From positions 37,621-101,620 of the forward strand of contig NZ_NKCN01000020.1 of NCBI RefSeq assembly GCF_002245535.1: a stretch of DNA of 64,000 bases, read 5' to 3'. How positions within the stretch are numbered: position 1 is the first letter of the stretch; each line of letters starts with the position of its first letter. The translations under genes and the position numbers were made by a program. Below the pieces are notes generated by a model. It worked only from the letters and a program-made list of their open reading frames with translations, had not been told where the DNA came from and did not search any database. The DNA comes from Mycobacterium lehmannii. Lineage in GTDB: Bacteria; Actinomycetota; Actinomycetes; Mycobacteriales; Mycobacteriaceae. Shown piece by piece: positions 34,558-43,182 of this stretch.

Positions 34558-35160
34558 GTGCAGTTGCTCATCATTCGACATGCGTTGCCGCTTCGCAGCG
34601 AACCGGGGCAGGGCTCCGACCCCGACCTGTCCGAGGAAGGCATCGAACAGGCAAAACGCCTGCCCGACGCGTTGGCGCGCTTTCCCATCTCACGGTTGGT
34701 CAGCAGTCCGCAGAAGCGGGCGATCCAGACCGCCGAGCCGGTCGCTGAGGCTCTCGGCCTCTCGATCGACATCGACGACCGGCTCGCCGAGTACGACCGA
34801 GACCTCTCGCACTACACGCCGGTCGAGGAGATCTCCGAGGAGGACATGCGACGCCTGGCCAACGGTGAGCTGCCCAGCGGCGTCGATCAGTCGGCGTTCA
34901 TCGCCCGGGTCAAGGCCGGGGTCGACGACATCGTCAAGGCCGCCGACCGGGAGGACACCGTCGCGCTGTTCAGCCACGGCGGCGTCATCAACGCCGTGGT
35001 CCACGACGTGATGCGCACCGAGCGCCTGCTGTGCGTGCAGGTCGACTACGCCGGTATCACCCGGGTGTTGTGGTCGTCGTCGCGCGAGGCGTTCTTCGTC
35101 GCGGGAGTCAACTCCACCGAGCACGTATGGGACCTGCTGCCCAGAAATCAGCAGTGGTAG
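34558..35160 (+). CDS. Histidine phosphatase family protein
   Basis: Protein of 200 residues of the phosphoglycerate-mutase-like superfamily. The phospho-acceptor motif is LLIIRHALPLRS (RHA in place of RHG), the second Arg lies in SSPQKRAIQTAEPVAEAL, and the second His in VALFSHGGVINAVVHDVM. The substrate is unknown. The GTG start directly precedes QLLIIRHA, leaving no room for an upstream extension. It is followed after 9 bp by the phosphotransferase-like gene and may be cotranscribed with it. Confidence 0.87.
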   Translation: MQLLIIRHALPLRSEPGQGSDPDLSEEGIEQAKRLPDALARFPISRLVSSPQKRAIQTAEPVAEALGLSIDIDDRLAEYDRDLSHYTPVEEISEEDMRRLANGELPSGVDQSAFIARVKAGVDDIVKAADREDTVALFSHGGVINAVVHDVMRTERLLCVQVDYAGITRVLWSSSREAFFVAGVNSTEHVWDLLPRNQQW

Positions 35161-35169
35161 ACAAGTCCC

Positions 35170-36204
35170 GTGACTCCACCGCCGACCTCACCGGAAGGGC
35201 TCGACCTCGACGCCCTCGACCGTCATCTGCGTTCGGAGGGCATCGCCCGCTCCGGTGACCTGCGCGCCGAGTTGATCTCCGGCGGCCGCTCCAACCTGAC
35301 TTTCCTGGTGTTCGACGACCAGTCGAAGTGGGTGCTGCGCAGGCCGCCGCTGCACGGTTTGACGCCGTCGGCACACGATATGGCCCGCGAGTACAAGGTG
35401 ATCTCGGCGTTGCAGAACACCGCCGTGCCCGTCCCTCGCGCGGTGACCATGCGCAACGACGACTCGGTGCTCGGCGCACCGTTCCAGATGGTCGACTACG
35501 TCGAAGGGCGGGTCGTCCGGCACACATCCGAACTCGAGGCCCTCGGCGACAAGTCCGACATCGAGGCCTGTGTCGACGCGTTGATCAAGGTGCTCGCCGA
35601 CCTGCACGCCCTGGACCCCGAGGAGGTGGGCCTCGGCGACTTCGGCAAGCCCACCGGATACCTCGAGCGCCAGGTGAAGCGCTGGGGTGGGCAGTGGGAG
35701 CTGGTGCGCCGAGAGGACGACGAACGCGACGACGACGTCAAGCGGCTGCACACCGCGCTCGGGGAGACGATCCCGGCGCAGAGCCGCAGCGCGATCGTGC
35801 ACGGCGACTACCGCATCGACAACACGATGCTCGACGCCACCGACGGCAGCAAGGTGCTCGCGGTGCTGGACTGGGAGATGTCGACCCTGGGCGACCCGAT
35901 CAGCGACGCGGCCCTGATGTGCGTGTACCGCCACCCCATGTTCAACCTGGTGCACGCCGACGCGGCGTGGGCGTCACCGCTGATCCCACCGGCAGATCAA
36001 CTCGCGCAACGGTATTCGGTGGCATCGGGTCAGCCGCTGGACCATTGGGAGTTCTACATGGGCCTTGCGTATTTCAAGCTCGCGATCATCGCGGCCGGCA
36101 TCGCCTACCGCGGCCGGGTGGGCGGTGCGCCGCCGGACTTCGTCACGATGGTCGACGACGCGGTCGCTCCGTTGATCGACGCCGGACTCGAGTCGTTGCG
36201 CTAG
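35170..36204 (+). CDS. APH-type phosphotransferase (Rv3761c/FadE36-like)
   Basis: Protein of 344 residues equivalent to Rv3761c, which is labelled acyl-CoA dehydrogenase FadE36. The sequence shows a kinase-like APH fold instead: ISGGRSNLTFLVFDDQSKWVLRRPP as N-lobe, catalytic loop IVHGDYRIDNTMLD, and metal motif VLDWEMSTLGDPISD. Relatives occur fused to acyl-CoA dehydrogenases in ACAD10/11, where they act in 4-hydroxy-acid degradation, which explains the label. It likely phosphorylates a hydroxyacyl-CoA or related compound. GTG start. It converges on the LapA-like gene with a 4-nt overlap. Confidence 0.85.
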   Translation: MTPPPTSPEGLDLDALDRHLRSEGIARSGDLRAELISGGRSNLTFLVFDDQSKWVLRRPPLHGLTPSAHDMAREYKVISALQNTAVPVPRAVTMRNDDSVLGAPFQMVDYVEGRVVRHTSELEALGDKSDIEACVDALIKVLADLHALDPEEVGLGDFGKPTGYLERQVKRWGGQWELVRREDDERDDDVKRLHTALGETIPAQSRSAIVHGDYRIDNTMLDATDGSKVLAVLDWEMSTLGDPISDAALMCVYRHPMFNLVHADAAWASPLIPPADQLAQRYSVASGQPLDHWEFYMGLAYFKLAIIAAGIAYRGRVGGAPPDFVTMVDDAVAPLIDAGLESLR

Positions 36205-36590
36205 CGGAGCGCGGCTTTGTAGTTCTTCTTGGCGGCGCGACGCAGCTGGACCATGCGTGCTGCCCCCGCCAACGCCGTGATCAGGCCGCCGCACACCGCG
36301 GCGAACAGAATCGCCACACCCCTCGGCATGGACCAGTTCCAACCGAGGAAGGCGAACTCGGTCGATTCGGTGTTCTGCGCGATGAATATCAGCAGCAGGA
36401 TGAGGATGAGGAAGCCTGCGATCACTGCCGACCAGAGCGCGGCCGCGCGGGTGAAATGGACTTTCTTGACCGAGGGTGCGGTGCGATCGGCGATCTCGCC
36501 GTCCGTCGGCGGAACCGGCGGCCCGGGATTGGGTGGACCGTAAGGTTCCGGTTCGTTCTGCGCTGACGGACCGTACGGATCGGTGCTCAT
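36201..36590 (-). CDS. LapA-domain (DUF1049) membrane protein, Rv3760-like
   Basis: Protein of 129 residues. A Pro-rich cytoplasmic N-terminus (EPEPYGPPNPGPPVPP) is followed by two transmembrane helices (ALWSAVIAGFLILILLLIFIAQ and RGVAILFAAVCGGLITALAG) around NTESTEFAFLGWNWSMP, the LapA signature, and ends with a basic tail. The function is not established; Rv3760 occupies this place in M. tuberculosis. It is divergent from proX. Confidence 0.82.
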   Translation of the reverse strand: MSTDPYGPSAQNEPEPYGPPNPGPPVPPTDGEIADRTAPSVKKVHFTRAAALWSAVIAGFLILILLLIFIAQNTESTEFAFLGWNWSMPRGVAILFAAVCGGLITALAGAARMVQLRRAAKKNYKAALR

Positions 36591-36702
36591 GGGTCCAAGT
36601 TTGCCCCTTCCCGGCCCCGACAAACGGCATTTGACGTGGACGGTCGAATCGCGGGCCGGACAAACCGCGCGTAGCTGCGGCGATGCCGATACTGTCGAAT
36701 TC

Positions 36703-37656
36703 ATGACCTCGATGCCGCGACGCCGGCGCCTGCGGTTCGTCGCGGCGGTGATGGTTCTCGCGCTCCTGATGAGCACGGCTTGCGGCAGCTCGAACCCCCT
36801 CGGCGGCGGCGAGATCTCCGGTGACCTCAAGACGATCGCGGTGGGGTCCGCGGACTTCACGGAGTCCAAGATCATCGCCGAGATCTACGCTCAGACCCTG
36901 GAGGCCAACGGCTTCACCGTGCGACGGCAGTTCGGGATCGGCAGCCGCGAGACCTACATCCCCGCCGTGCAGGACCACTCGATCGACCTGATCGGTGAGT
37001 ACACGGGCAACCTGCTGCAGTACTTCGACGAGGACACCACCGCCACCACCCCCGACGCGGTCCTGCTTGCACTGCTCAAGGTGCTGCCCGGTGATCTGTC
37101 CATCCTGTATCCGTCTCCGGCGGAGGACAAGGACACCCTGGCGGTGACCGAGGCGACCGCGCAGCGGTGGAACCTCAAGACCATCGGCGACCTCGCCGAG
37201 CACTCGCCGGAAGTGAAAGTCGGTGGGCCATCGGAGTTTCAGACGCGGATCACCGGTCTGGTGGGGCTGAAGGAACGGTATGGGCTCGACATCGCACCGG
37301 CCAACTTCGTCGCCATCAGCGACGGTGGCGGTCCGGCGACCGTGCAGGCGCTCACCAGCGGGACGATCACCGCCGCCAACATCTTCAGTACGTCACCGGC
37401 GATCGAGAAGAACAATCTCGTCGTGCTCGAAGACCCCGAGAACGTGTTCCTCGCGGCCAATGTCGTGCCGCTGGTTGCGTCGCAGAAGATGTCCACCGAA
37501 CTCAAGACGGTGCTCGACGCGGTCAGTGCGAAGCTGACCACCGAGGCTCTGATCGAGCTCAACACCTCGGTCGAGGGAAACCGCGGCATCGACCCCGACG
37601 AAGCGGCGCAGAAGTGGATCGCGGAGAACGGATTCGACAAACCGGTGCAGAAGTGA
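36703..37656 (+). CDS. proX: Glycine-betaine/osmoprotectant-binding lipoprotein ProX
   Basis: Substrate-binding protein of an osmoprotectant ABC importer, 317 residues. The lipoprotein signal ends LLMSTAC, with the Cys at about residue 27 as lipid anchor. The OpuAC-type domain begins LKTIAVGSADFTESKIIAEIYAQ and includes IDLIGEYTGNLLQYF, a hallmark of ProX/OpuCC proteins that bind betaine or choline with aromatic cages. The start is set by the signal peptide. It is the first gene of proX-proV-proW-proZ, and its stop overlaps the proV start (GTGA). Confidence 0.93.
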   Translation: MTSMPRRRRLRFVAAVMVLALLMSTACGSSNPLGGGEISGDLKTIAVGSADFTESKIIAEIYAQTLEANGFTVRRQFGIGSRETYIPAVQDHSIDLIGEYTGNLLQYFDEDTTATTPDAVLLALLKVLPGDLSILYPSPAEDKDTLAVTEATAQRWNLKTIGDLAEHSPEVKVGGPSEFQTRITGLVGLKERYGLDIAPANFVAISDGGGPATVQALTSGTITAANIFSTSPAIEKNNLVVLEDPENVFLAANVVPLVASQKMSTELKTVLDAVSAKLTTEALIELNTSVEGNRGIDPDEAAQKWIAENGFDKPVQK

Positions 37657-38762
37657 TCGAGTTCTCCAACGTCACCAAGCGTTACCCGGACGGCACCGTC
37701 GCGGTCGCCGACCTCACCCTCGAGGTGCCCGAGGGAACGTTGACGGTCTTCGTCGGCCCGTCGGGCTGCGGCAAGACCACGTCCATGCGGATGATCAACC
37801 GGATGATCGAGCCCACCTCGGGCACCCTGACTGTCGACGGACGCGACGTCACCAAGGCGGACCCGGTCAAGCTGAGGCTCGGCATCGGCTATGTGATCCA
37901 GAGCGCGGGCCTCATGCCACACCTACGGGTGGTCGACAACGTCGCCACCGTCCCGGTGTTGCGGGGTGAATCACGGCGCAGCGCACGGCGATCCGCGCTC
38001 GAGGTGATGGAACGAGTGGGTCTGGACGTCAAGCTCGCCGACCGCTATCCGGCGCGACTGTCCGGTGGTCAACAACAGCGTGTCGGGGTGGCGCGCGCGC
38101 TGGCCGGCGACCCGCCGATCATGCTGATGGACGAACCGTTCAGCGCCGTCGACCCCGTCGTGCGAGAGGAGCTGCAGGCCGAGATCGCCCGTCTGCAAAG
38201 CGAACTGCACAAGACCATCGTCTTCGTCACCCACGACATCGACGAGGCGGTCAAGCTCGGCGACCGCGTGGCGGTGTTCGGCCGCGGCGGGGTGCTGCAG
38301 CAGTACGGCGAGCCGTCGTTCGTCCTGTCCAATCCGGCCAACGAGGAGGTGGCCGCGTTCGTCGGCGCCGATCGTGGATACCGCGGCCTGCAGTTCTTCC
38401 ACGCGTCGGGCCTGCCGCTGCACGACATCGGCCACGTCGACGAACGCGATGTCGAAGCGCTGGAGTTGAGGCCCGGTGATTGGAGGCTGGTCACCAACGA
38501 CGACCGGAAACCGTTCGCCTGGATCAACGCCGCCGGGGTGGCCCTGCGCCGCACCGGAAAGTCGCTCTACGACAGTACGATCGCCGGCGGTTCACTGTTC
38601 CGGCCGGACGGGACGCTGCGCAACGCGCTCGACGCCGCGCTGTCCTCGCCGAGCGGGATGGGGGTCGCCGTCGACGACGACGGCCGGGTGATCGGCGGGG
38701 TGAAGGCCGACGACGTGCTGGCCGAACTCGACAGGCAACGCCGGGTCCCGGAGTTGGGCTAG
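37653..38762 (+). CDS. proV: Osmoprotectant ABC importer ATPase ProV
   Basis: ATPase of 369 residues starting at the GTG that overlaps the proX stop. Walker A is VGPSGCGKTTS, the signature RLSGGQQQRVGVARAL, Walker B IMLMDEPFSAVDP, and switch FVTHDIDEAV. The C-terminal 110 residues form a CBS-like region (WRLVTNDDRKPFAWINAAGVALR, MGVAVDDDGRVIGGVKADDVL), the part of OpuA-type ATPases that senses ionic strength or nucleotides. Import would respond to osmotic stress. proW follows after 3 nt. Confidence 0.93.
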   Translation: MIEFSNVTKRYPDGTVAVADLTLEVPEGTLTVFVGPSGCGKTTSMRMINRMIEPTSGTLTVDGRDVTKADPVKLRLGIGYVIQSAGLMPHLRVVDNVATVPVLRGESRRSARRSALEVMERVGLDVKLADRYPARLSGGQQQRVGVARALAGDPPIMLMDEPFSAVDPVVREELQAEIARLQSELHKTIVFVTHDIDEAVKLGDRVAVFGRGGVLQQYGEPSFVLSNPANEEVAAFVGADRGYRGLQFFHASGLPLHDIGHVDERDVEALELRPGDWRLVTNDDRKPFAWINAAGVALRRTGKSLYDSTIAGGSLFRPDGTLRNALDAALSSPSGMGVAVDDDGRVIGGVKADDVLAELDRQRRVPELG

Positions 38763-38765
38763 CGG

Positions 38766-39440
38766 ATGCGCTATCTGCTCACACACCTCGACGATCTGTG
38801 GGCGCTGACGGTGATCCATCTGCGCCTGTCGCTGATTCCGATCGTGCTCGGCCTGATCATCGCCGTACCGGTGGGCGCCGCGATCCAGCGCACCACCACG
38901 GCGCGGCGCCTGACCACGATCACCGCCAGCATCGTCTTCACCATCCCGTCGCTGGCGCTGTTCGTGGTCCTGCCGCTGATCATCCCCACGCGCATCCTCG
39001 ACGAGGCGAACGTGATCGTGGCGCTGACGCTCTACACCGTGGCCCTGCTGGTGCGGGCGGTGCCGGAGGCGCTGGACGCGGTGTCGCCGACGGTGCGCGA
39101 CGCCGCGACGGCGGTCGGATACCGGCCCCTGACGCGGATGATGAAAGTCGAACTGCCCCTGGCGGTTCCGGTGCTGATCGCCAGCTTGCGCGTGGTCGCC
39201 GTCACTAACATCTCGATGGTCGCGGTCGGATCGGTGATCGGCATCGGCGGGCTGGGCACCTGGTTCACCGAGGGTTACCAGGCGAACAAGAGCGATCAGA
39301 TCATCGCGGGCATCATCGCGATCTTCGTGCTCGCGATCGTCATCGACACCCTGATCATGCTGATCGGTAAGGCGCTCACTCCGTGGACGCGCGCGACCCG
39401 TGGGGTGCCGGTGTGGCGCAGGCTCAAGGCGGCGTCGTGA
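38766..39440 (+). CDS. proW: Osmoprotectant ABC importer permease ProW
   Basis: Permease of 224 residues with about six hydrophobic segments and the cytoplasmic EAA-type loop VRDAATAVGYRPLTRMMKVELPLAVPVLIA that contacts ProV. The N-terminus MRYLLTHLDDLWALTVIHLRLSL is typical of OpuCB-like permeases. The stop overlaps the GTG start of proZ (GTGA). Together with ProZ it forms the transmembrane pore of the importer. Confidence 0.92.
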   Translation: MRYLLTHLDDLWALTVIHLRLSLIPIVLGLIIAVPVGAAIQRTTTARRLTTITASIVFTIPSLALFVVLPLIIPTRILDEANVIVALTLYTVALLVRAVPEALDAVSPTVRDAATAVGYRPLTRMMKVELPLAVPVLIASLRVVAVTNISMVAVGSVIGIGGLGTWFTEGYQANKSDQIIAGIIAIFVLAIVIDTLIMLIGKALTPWTRATRGVPVWRRLKAAS

Positions 39441-40249
39441 CGGGTCCGATGGGGTTTTTGCAGGAGGCGCTGTCCTACCTGTTCACCGCGGCCAACTGGA
39501 GTGGGCCCGCCGGGCTGCTCGCCCGCACCGTCGAACACCTCGAGTACACGGTGCTCGCGCTGTTCTTCTCGGCGCTCATCGCCATTCCGGTCGGGATGCT
39601 GATCGGACACACCGGCCGGGGGACGTTCATCGTCGTCACCGGTGTCAACGCACTGCGGGCGCTGCCGACGCTGGGTGTGCTGCTGCTCGGTGTGCTGCTG
39701 TGGGGGCTCGGGCTAGTACCGCCGACCGTTGCGCTGATGCTGCTGGGCATTCCGCCGCTGCTGGCGGGCACCTATGCAGGCATCGCCAACGTGGACCCCA
39801 CCGTCGTCGACGCCGCCCGCTCCATGGGCATGACCGAACGACGCATCCTGCTGCGGGTGGAGACGCCGATCGCGATGCCGTTGATCCTGGGCGGGCTGCG
39901 GACCGCCACGCTGCAGATCGTGGCCACCGCGACCGTCGCCGCATACGCCAGTCTCGGCGGGCTGGGCCGCTACCTGATCGACGGCATCAAGGTGCGCGAG
40001 TTCCATCTGGCCTTGGTCGGCGCGCTGATGGTGACGGCGCTGGCATTGCTGCTCGACGCCGCGCTCGCGTTCGCGGTGTGGGCCTCGGTGCCGGGAACCG
40101 GGCGCCTGCGAAGCCGGCGGCGCATGCCCCAGCCGTTTCTCGGTGACGAAGTCGTTCTCGAATCCCGTCCCCTCGCAACATCACAGCGCGGCCGAAAAAG
40201 CAACGACCCAGCGCGTTACGAACGAGGGGACCCTTCGCATACGGTATAG
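39437..40249 (+). CDS. proZ: Osmoprotectant ABC importer permease ProZ
   Basis: Second permease, 270 residues from the GTG overlapping the proW stop. It shows LARTVEHLEYTVLALFFSALIAIPVGMLIG, the LRALPTLGVLLLGVLLWGLG segment, and the EAA loop VDAARSMGMTERRILLRVETPIAMPLILGG. The C-terminal cytoplasmic tail is basic and longer than in most relatives. The final open frame stops 2 nt before the next gene, so the glycolipid-binding-like gene may be cotranscribed. Confidence 0.92.
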   Translation: MTGPMGFLQEALSYLFTAANWSGPAGLLARTVEHLEYTVLALFFSALIAIPVGMLIGHTGRGTFIVVTGVNALRALPTLGVLLLGVLLWGLGLVPPTVALMLLGIPPLLAGTYAGIANVDPTVVDAARSMGMTERRILLRVETPIAMPLILGGLRTATLQIVATATVAAYASLGGLGRYLIDGIKVREFHLALVGALMVTALALLLDAALAFAVWASVPGTGRLRSRRRMPQPFLGDEVVLESRPLATSQRGRKSNDPARYERGDPSHTV

Positions 40250-40251
40250 GG

Positions 40252-40842
40252 GTGAGTGAAGCAGGCGGCTCCGAGAAGACATGGCCGGCGATCCTGACGT
40301 GGCGGGCGCACGACGTCCCGCGAATGGAATCGGTCCGGGTGCATGTGTCGGGCAAGCGCATCAAGGCCTACGGCAGGATCGTGGCCGCCGCTACACCGTT
40401 TCACCCGGCGTTCTCCGCTTCGTACGACTTGGTGACCGACGAGGCCGGCGGTACCAAACGGCTGTCCATGACCGTCACACTCGCCGAGCGCGAACGGCAG
40501 CTGTCGATCGCCCGCGACGAAGAGAACATGTGGCTGGTTCAGCAGCACACCGGGGAGACGCGCCGCGCTGCATACGACGGCGCGCTGGACGTCGACGTCA
40601 TCTTCAGCCCGTTCTTCAACGCCCTGCCGATTAGGCGCACGGGGCTGTACCAGCGGTCGGATTCGATCAGCTGCCCGGTGGTGTACGTGCGACTGCCGGA
40701 CCTGTCGGTGGAGACGGCGGTGATCAGTTACAGCAGCGCCGAAGACGGCATCAAGCTGCTCTCGCCGGTCGCCGACACCACGATCAGCGTCGACTCGGAC
40801 GGGTTCATCCTCGACTATCCAGGGTTGGCAGAGCGGATCTGA
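40252..40842 (+). CDS. Putative glycolipid-binding family protein (DUF1089), Rv3755c-like
   Basis: Protein of 196 residues that fits the PF06475 glycolipid-binding family: ILTWRAHDVPRMESVRVHVSGKRIKAYGRI at the N-terminus, then SMTVTLAERERQLSIARDEENMW, and YVRLPDLSVETAVISYSS near the C-terminus. It has no signal peptide; the function is not proven. GTG start. The last 38 nt overlap the convergent tyrA gene, so the two transcripts are antisense at their 3' ends. Confidence 0.85.
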   Translation: MSEAGGSEKTWPAILTWRAHDVPRMESVRVHVSGKRIKAYGRIVAAATPFHPAFSASYDLVTDEAGGTKRLSMTVTLAERERQLSIARDEENMWLVQQHTGETRRAAYDGALDVDVIFSPFFNALPIRRTGLYQRSDSISCPVVYVRLPDLSVETAVISYSSAEDGIKLLSPVADTTISVDSDGFILDYPGLAERI

Positions 40843-41764
40843 TCACCCCGCCTGCGCGGCTCGCCGCGGCCAGTTCCTCGCGCCACTGCTGTTCGCCGAC
40901 GACGATCGTGACGATCCCCGGCCTGTCGAAGCTGTCATAGCGAATTCTGGCGGCGTGCCCGGAGTCGATGAGTTCGGTCAGCGGTCTGCGCGCGGCGAGC
41001 GCGTCGCGGGCGTCGGTGAGCAGTTCCAGCACGCGGTCCAACACCGGCAGCAATTCGTCGGCGTTGGCCTCGCACATCGCCCGCACCAGGTCCGGCGCGG
41101 TGGCGGCCACGCGGGTGCCGTCGCGGAACGAACCGGCCGCCAGCGCGAACGCCAGCGGCACCTCCCCGGCGGTGGCGGCGAGCGCCTCGGCCAGCAGGTG
41201 GGGCAGATGAGAGATCGTCGCGGCGGCTGCGTCGTGTTCGTCCGAGCGGGCAGGGACCACGACCGCGCCGCAGTCCAGCGCCAGATTCATGACCAGCGTC
41301 CAGATCTGCGGGTCGACATGATCGTCGACGCAGACGACCCACGGCGCGTCGACGAACAACCGGGCGTCGCCCGCCGCCCAACCCGAGTGCGCGGTGCCCG
41401 CCATCGGGTGACCGCCGACGAATCGCTCGCGTAGACCGTATGTCTGGACCTCTTGCAGCACAGCGGTTTTCACGCTTGTCACATCGGTCAGCGGACAGTC
41501 CGGGGCGGTGTCGCGAATGTGGCCAAGCATCTGGCCCAGGGCGGGCACCGGCACGGCCAGCACGATCAGCGCGTTGTCGGCCGCCGCCCGCTTCAGCACG
41601 GCGTCGAGGTCCTCGCTGGCGTCGAACCCGTCGGCGGTCGCGGCCTGGACGCCTTCCAGGGACCGGTTGTAACCGAACACCTCGCGTCCGGCGGCCGCCG
41701 CTGCGCGCATGACCGACCCTCCGATCAGCCCGAGGCCGAGTACGCAAACCGGGGTGTTGGTCAC
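40805..41764 (-). CDS. tyrA: Prephenate dehydrogenase TyrA
   Basis: NAD-dependent prephenate dehydrogenase of tyrosine synthesis, 319 residues, equivalent to Rv3754. The Rossmann motif is VLGLGLIGGSVMRAA. The active-site region includes LTDVTSVKTAVL and FVGGHPMAGTAHSGW, and the helical dimerisation domain carries ISHLPHLLAEALAA. There is no ACT domain in this length. GTG start. It converges with the DUF1089 gene with a 38-nt overlap. Confidence 0.93.
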   Translation of the reverse strand: MTNTPVCVLGLGLIGGSVMRAAAAAGREVFGYNRSLEGVQAATADGFDASEDLDAVLKRAAADNALIVLAVPVPALGQMLGHIRDTAPDCPLTDVTSVKTAVLQEVQTYGLRERFVGGHPMAGTAHSGWAAGDARLFVDAPWVVCVDDHVDPQIWTLVMNLALDCGAVVVPARSDEHDAAAATISHLPHLLAEALAATAGEVPLAFALAAGSFRDGTRVAATAPDLVRAMCEANADELLPVLDRVLELLTDARDALAARRPLTELIDSGHAARIRYDSFDRPGIVTIVVGEQQWREELAAASRAGGVIRSALPTLDSRG

Positions 41765-41888
41765 CCGTCAAGGTTGGCATATCGAGCGCCGTCGACCACG
41801 TCAGGATCGGCGTCGACACTGGAAAAGGGGGGTGCGGACGCGGTAAGGACATGGAAAAGGGCATGGTCGGCGACTACCGTAGGCCGAC

Positions 41889-42410
41889 ATGGGAGCACAG
41901 CGTGCACAGGCGCGGGAGCAGTCCACGGACACTCCCGACGGCTTCGGCGTTGCTGTCGTCCGTGAGGACGGCAAGTGGCGATGCGCGCCGATGCGCGAAG
42001 CGGCCCTGACCAGCCTCACCGACGCCGAGCGGGAACTACGCGAAATCCGCAGCGCGGGAGCGGTGTTCGGGCTACTGGACATCGACGACGAGTTCTTCGT
42101 CATCGTGCGGCCCGCCCCCTCTGGCGCGCGGCTGTTCCTGTCGGATGCCACCGCCGCGCTGGACTACGACATCGCCGCCGAAGCCTTGGAGATGCTCGAC
42201 GCCGACATCGAGCCCGAGGAACTCGAGGAGGCCGAACCGTTCGAGGAGGGCGACCTGGGTCTGCTTTCGGACATCGGCCTGCCCGAGGCGGTGCTCGGCG
42301 TCATCCTCGACGAGTCCGACCTCTACGCCGACGAACAGCTGGGCCGGATCGCGCGCGAGATGGGCTTCGCCGACGAGTTGTCGGCAGTACTCGACCGCAT
42401 GGGCCGGTGA
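41889..42410 (+). CDS. tRNA adenosine deaminase-associated protein (Rv3753c-like)
   Basis: Acidic protein of 173 residues that always precedes tadA in actinobacteria. It shows DGFGVAVVREDGKWRCAPM, IDDEFFVIVRPAPSGARLFLSD and the acidic EPEELEEAEPFEEGDLGLLSDIGL, matching the tRNA-deaminase-associated family. Its role is unknown, but the coupling suggests assistance to A-to-I editing at tRNA position 34. The stop overlaps the GTG start of tadA (GTGA). Confidence 0.88.
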   Translation: MGAQRAQAREQSTDTPDGFGVAVVREDGKWRCAPMREAALTSLTDAERELREIRSAGAVFGLLDIDDEFFVIVRPAPSGARLFLSDATAALDYDIAAEALEMLDADIEPEELEEAEPFEEGDLGLLSDIGLPEAVLGVILDESDLYADEQLGRIAREMGFADELSAVLDRMGR

Positions 42411-42868
42411 TCGCGCAGCCCGACGACGAGGCACTGATCCGCGCCGCCCTCGAAGCTGCCCGCAGCGCCGGTCCGCGCGACGTGCCGATCGGGGCGGTCG
42501 TCGTCTCCGCCGACGGCACCGAGCTGGCGCGCGCCGCCAATCAACGCGAAGCCCTCGGCGATCCCACCGCGCACGCCGAGATCCTCGCCATCCGGGCCGC
42601 CGCGGCGGTGCTCGGCGACGGCTGGCGGTTGGAGGGCACCACGCTGGCGGTCACCGTCGAACCCTGCACCATGTGCGCGGGCGCGTTGGTCATGGCGCGC
42701 GTGGCGCGGGTGGTGTTCGGCGCCTGGGAGCCCAAGACGGGGGCCGTCGGGTCGCTGTGGGATGTGGTGCGCGACCGGCGGCTGACCCACCGACCGCAGG
42801 TGCGCAGCGGCGTGCTGGCCGACGAATGCGCGGCGCCGCTGGAGGCGTTCTTCTCCCGGCAGCGTTGA
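42407..42868 (+). CDS. tadA: tRNA(adenine-34) deaminase TadA
   Basis: Zinc deaminase of 153 residues that makes inosine at the wobble position of tRNA-Arg(ACG), the tRNA gene at 28278. The zinc site is visible as DPTAHAEILAIRAA (His and catalytic Glu) and VTVEPCTMCAGALVMAR (two Cys). The C-terminus SGVLADECAAPLEAFFSRQR is typical. GTG start, coupled to the upstream acidic partner. A palindromic repeat follows the stop and may terminate transcription. Confidence 0.94.
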   Translation: MIAQPDDEALIRAALEAARSAGPRDVPIGAVVVSADGTELARAANQREALGDPTAHAEILAIRAAAAVLGDGWRLEGTTLAVTVEPCTMCAGALVMARVARVVFGAWEPKTGAVGSLWDVVRDRRLTHRPQVRSGVLADECAAPLEAFFSRQR

Positions 42869-42877
42869 CGCCTGTGG

Positions 42878-42943
42878 TCTCGCGAGACGTACACCAGGGT
42901 CGCGGTCGGCCCGTGGTTCACGACCCTGGTGTAGCTCTCGCGA
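42878..42943. repeat. 66-bp imperfect palindrome, family 2 copy B
   Basis: Near-perfect outer arms TCTCGCGAGACGTACACCAGGG and the complementary CCCTGGTGTAGCTCTCGCGA around a 20-bp centre. It is the better-preserved partner of the copy at 26463. It follows tadA and may terminate its transcript. Confidence 0.8.
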
Positions 42944-43007
42944 ACAGAAACAACTGCTCCCAACAGCGATTGGAGTAGACCGGTGTGCGCCCGGTAAGCT
43001 GCCACAC

Positions 43008-43098
43008 GGTGGCGTGTCCGAGCGGCCTAAGGAGCACGCCTCGAAAGCGTGTGACGGGTAACCCCCGTCCGAGGGTTCAAATCCCTCCGCCACCGCCA
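43008..43098 (+). tRNA. tRNA-Ser (anticodon CGA)
   Basis: Acceptor GGTGGCG pairs with CGCCACC, discriminator G, and encoded CCA at 43096-43098. The anticodon arm CACGC-CTCGAAA-GCGTG carries CGA; a long variable arm and T-loop GTTCAAATC follow. Confidence 0.97.
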
Positions 43099-43182
43099 CA
43101 ACGATTCAGGCACTATTGTCAGGATCTGTCACTGAAGCAGAGGTCGAGGCGACCGCGGTGACCAACCCGAGAGAATTGGTAT

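Noticed and set aside
35328..36566. 412-codon plus-strand open frame
   Set aside because: Out-of-frame reading of the phosphotransferase gene, Arg-rich without motifs.
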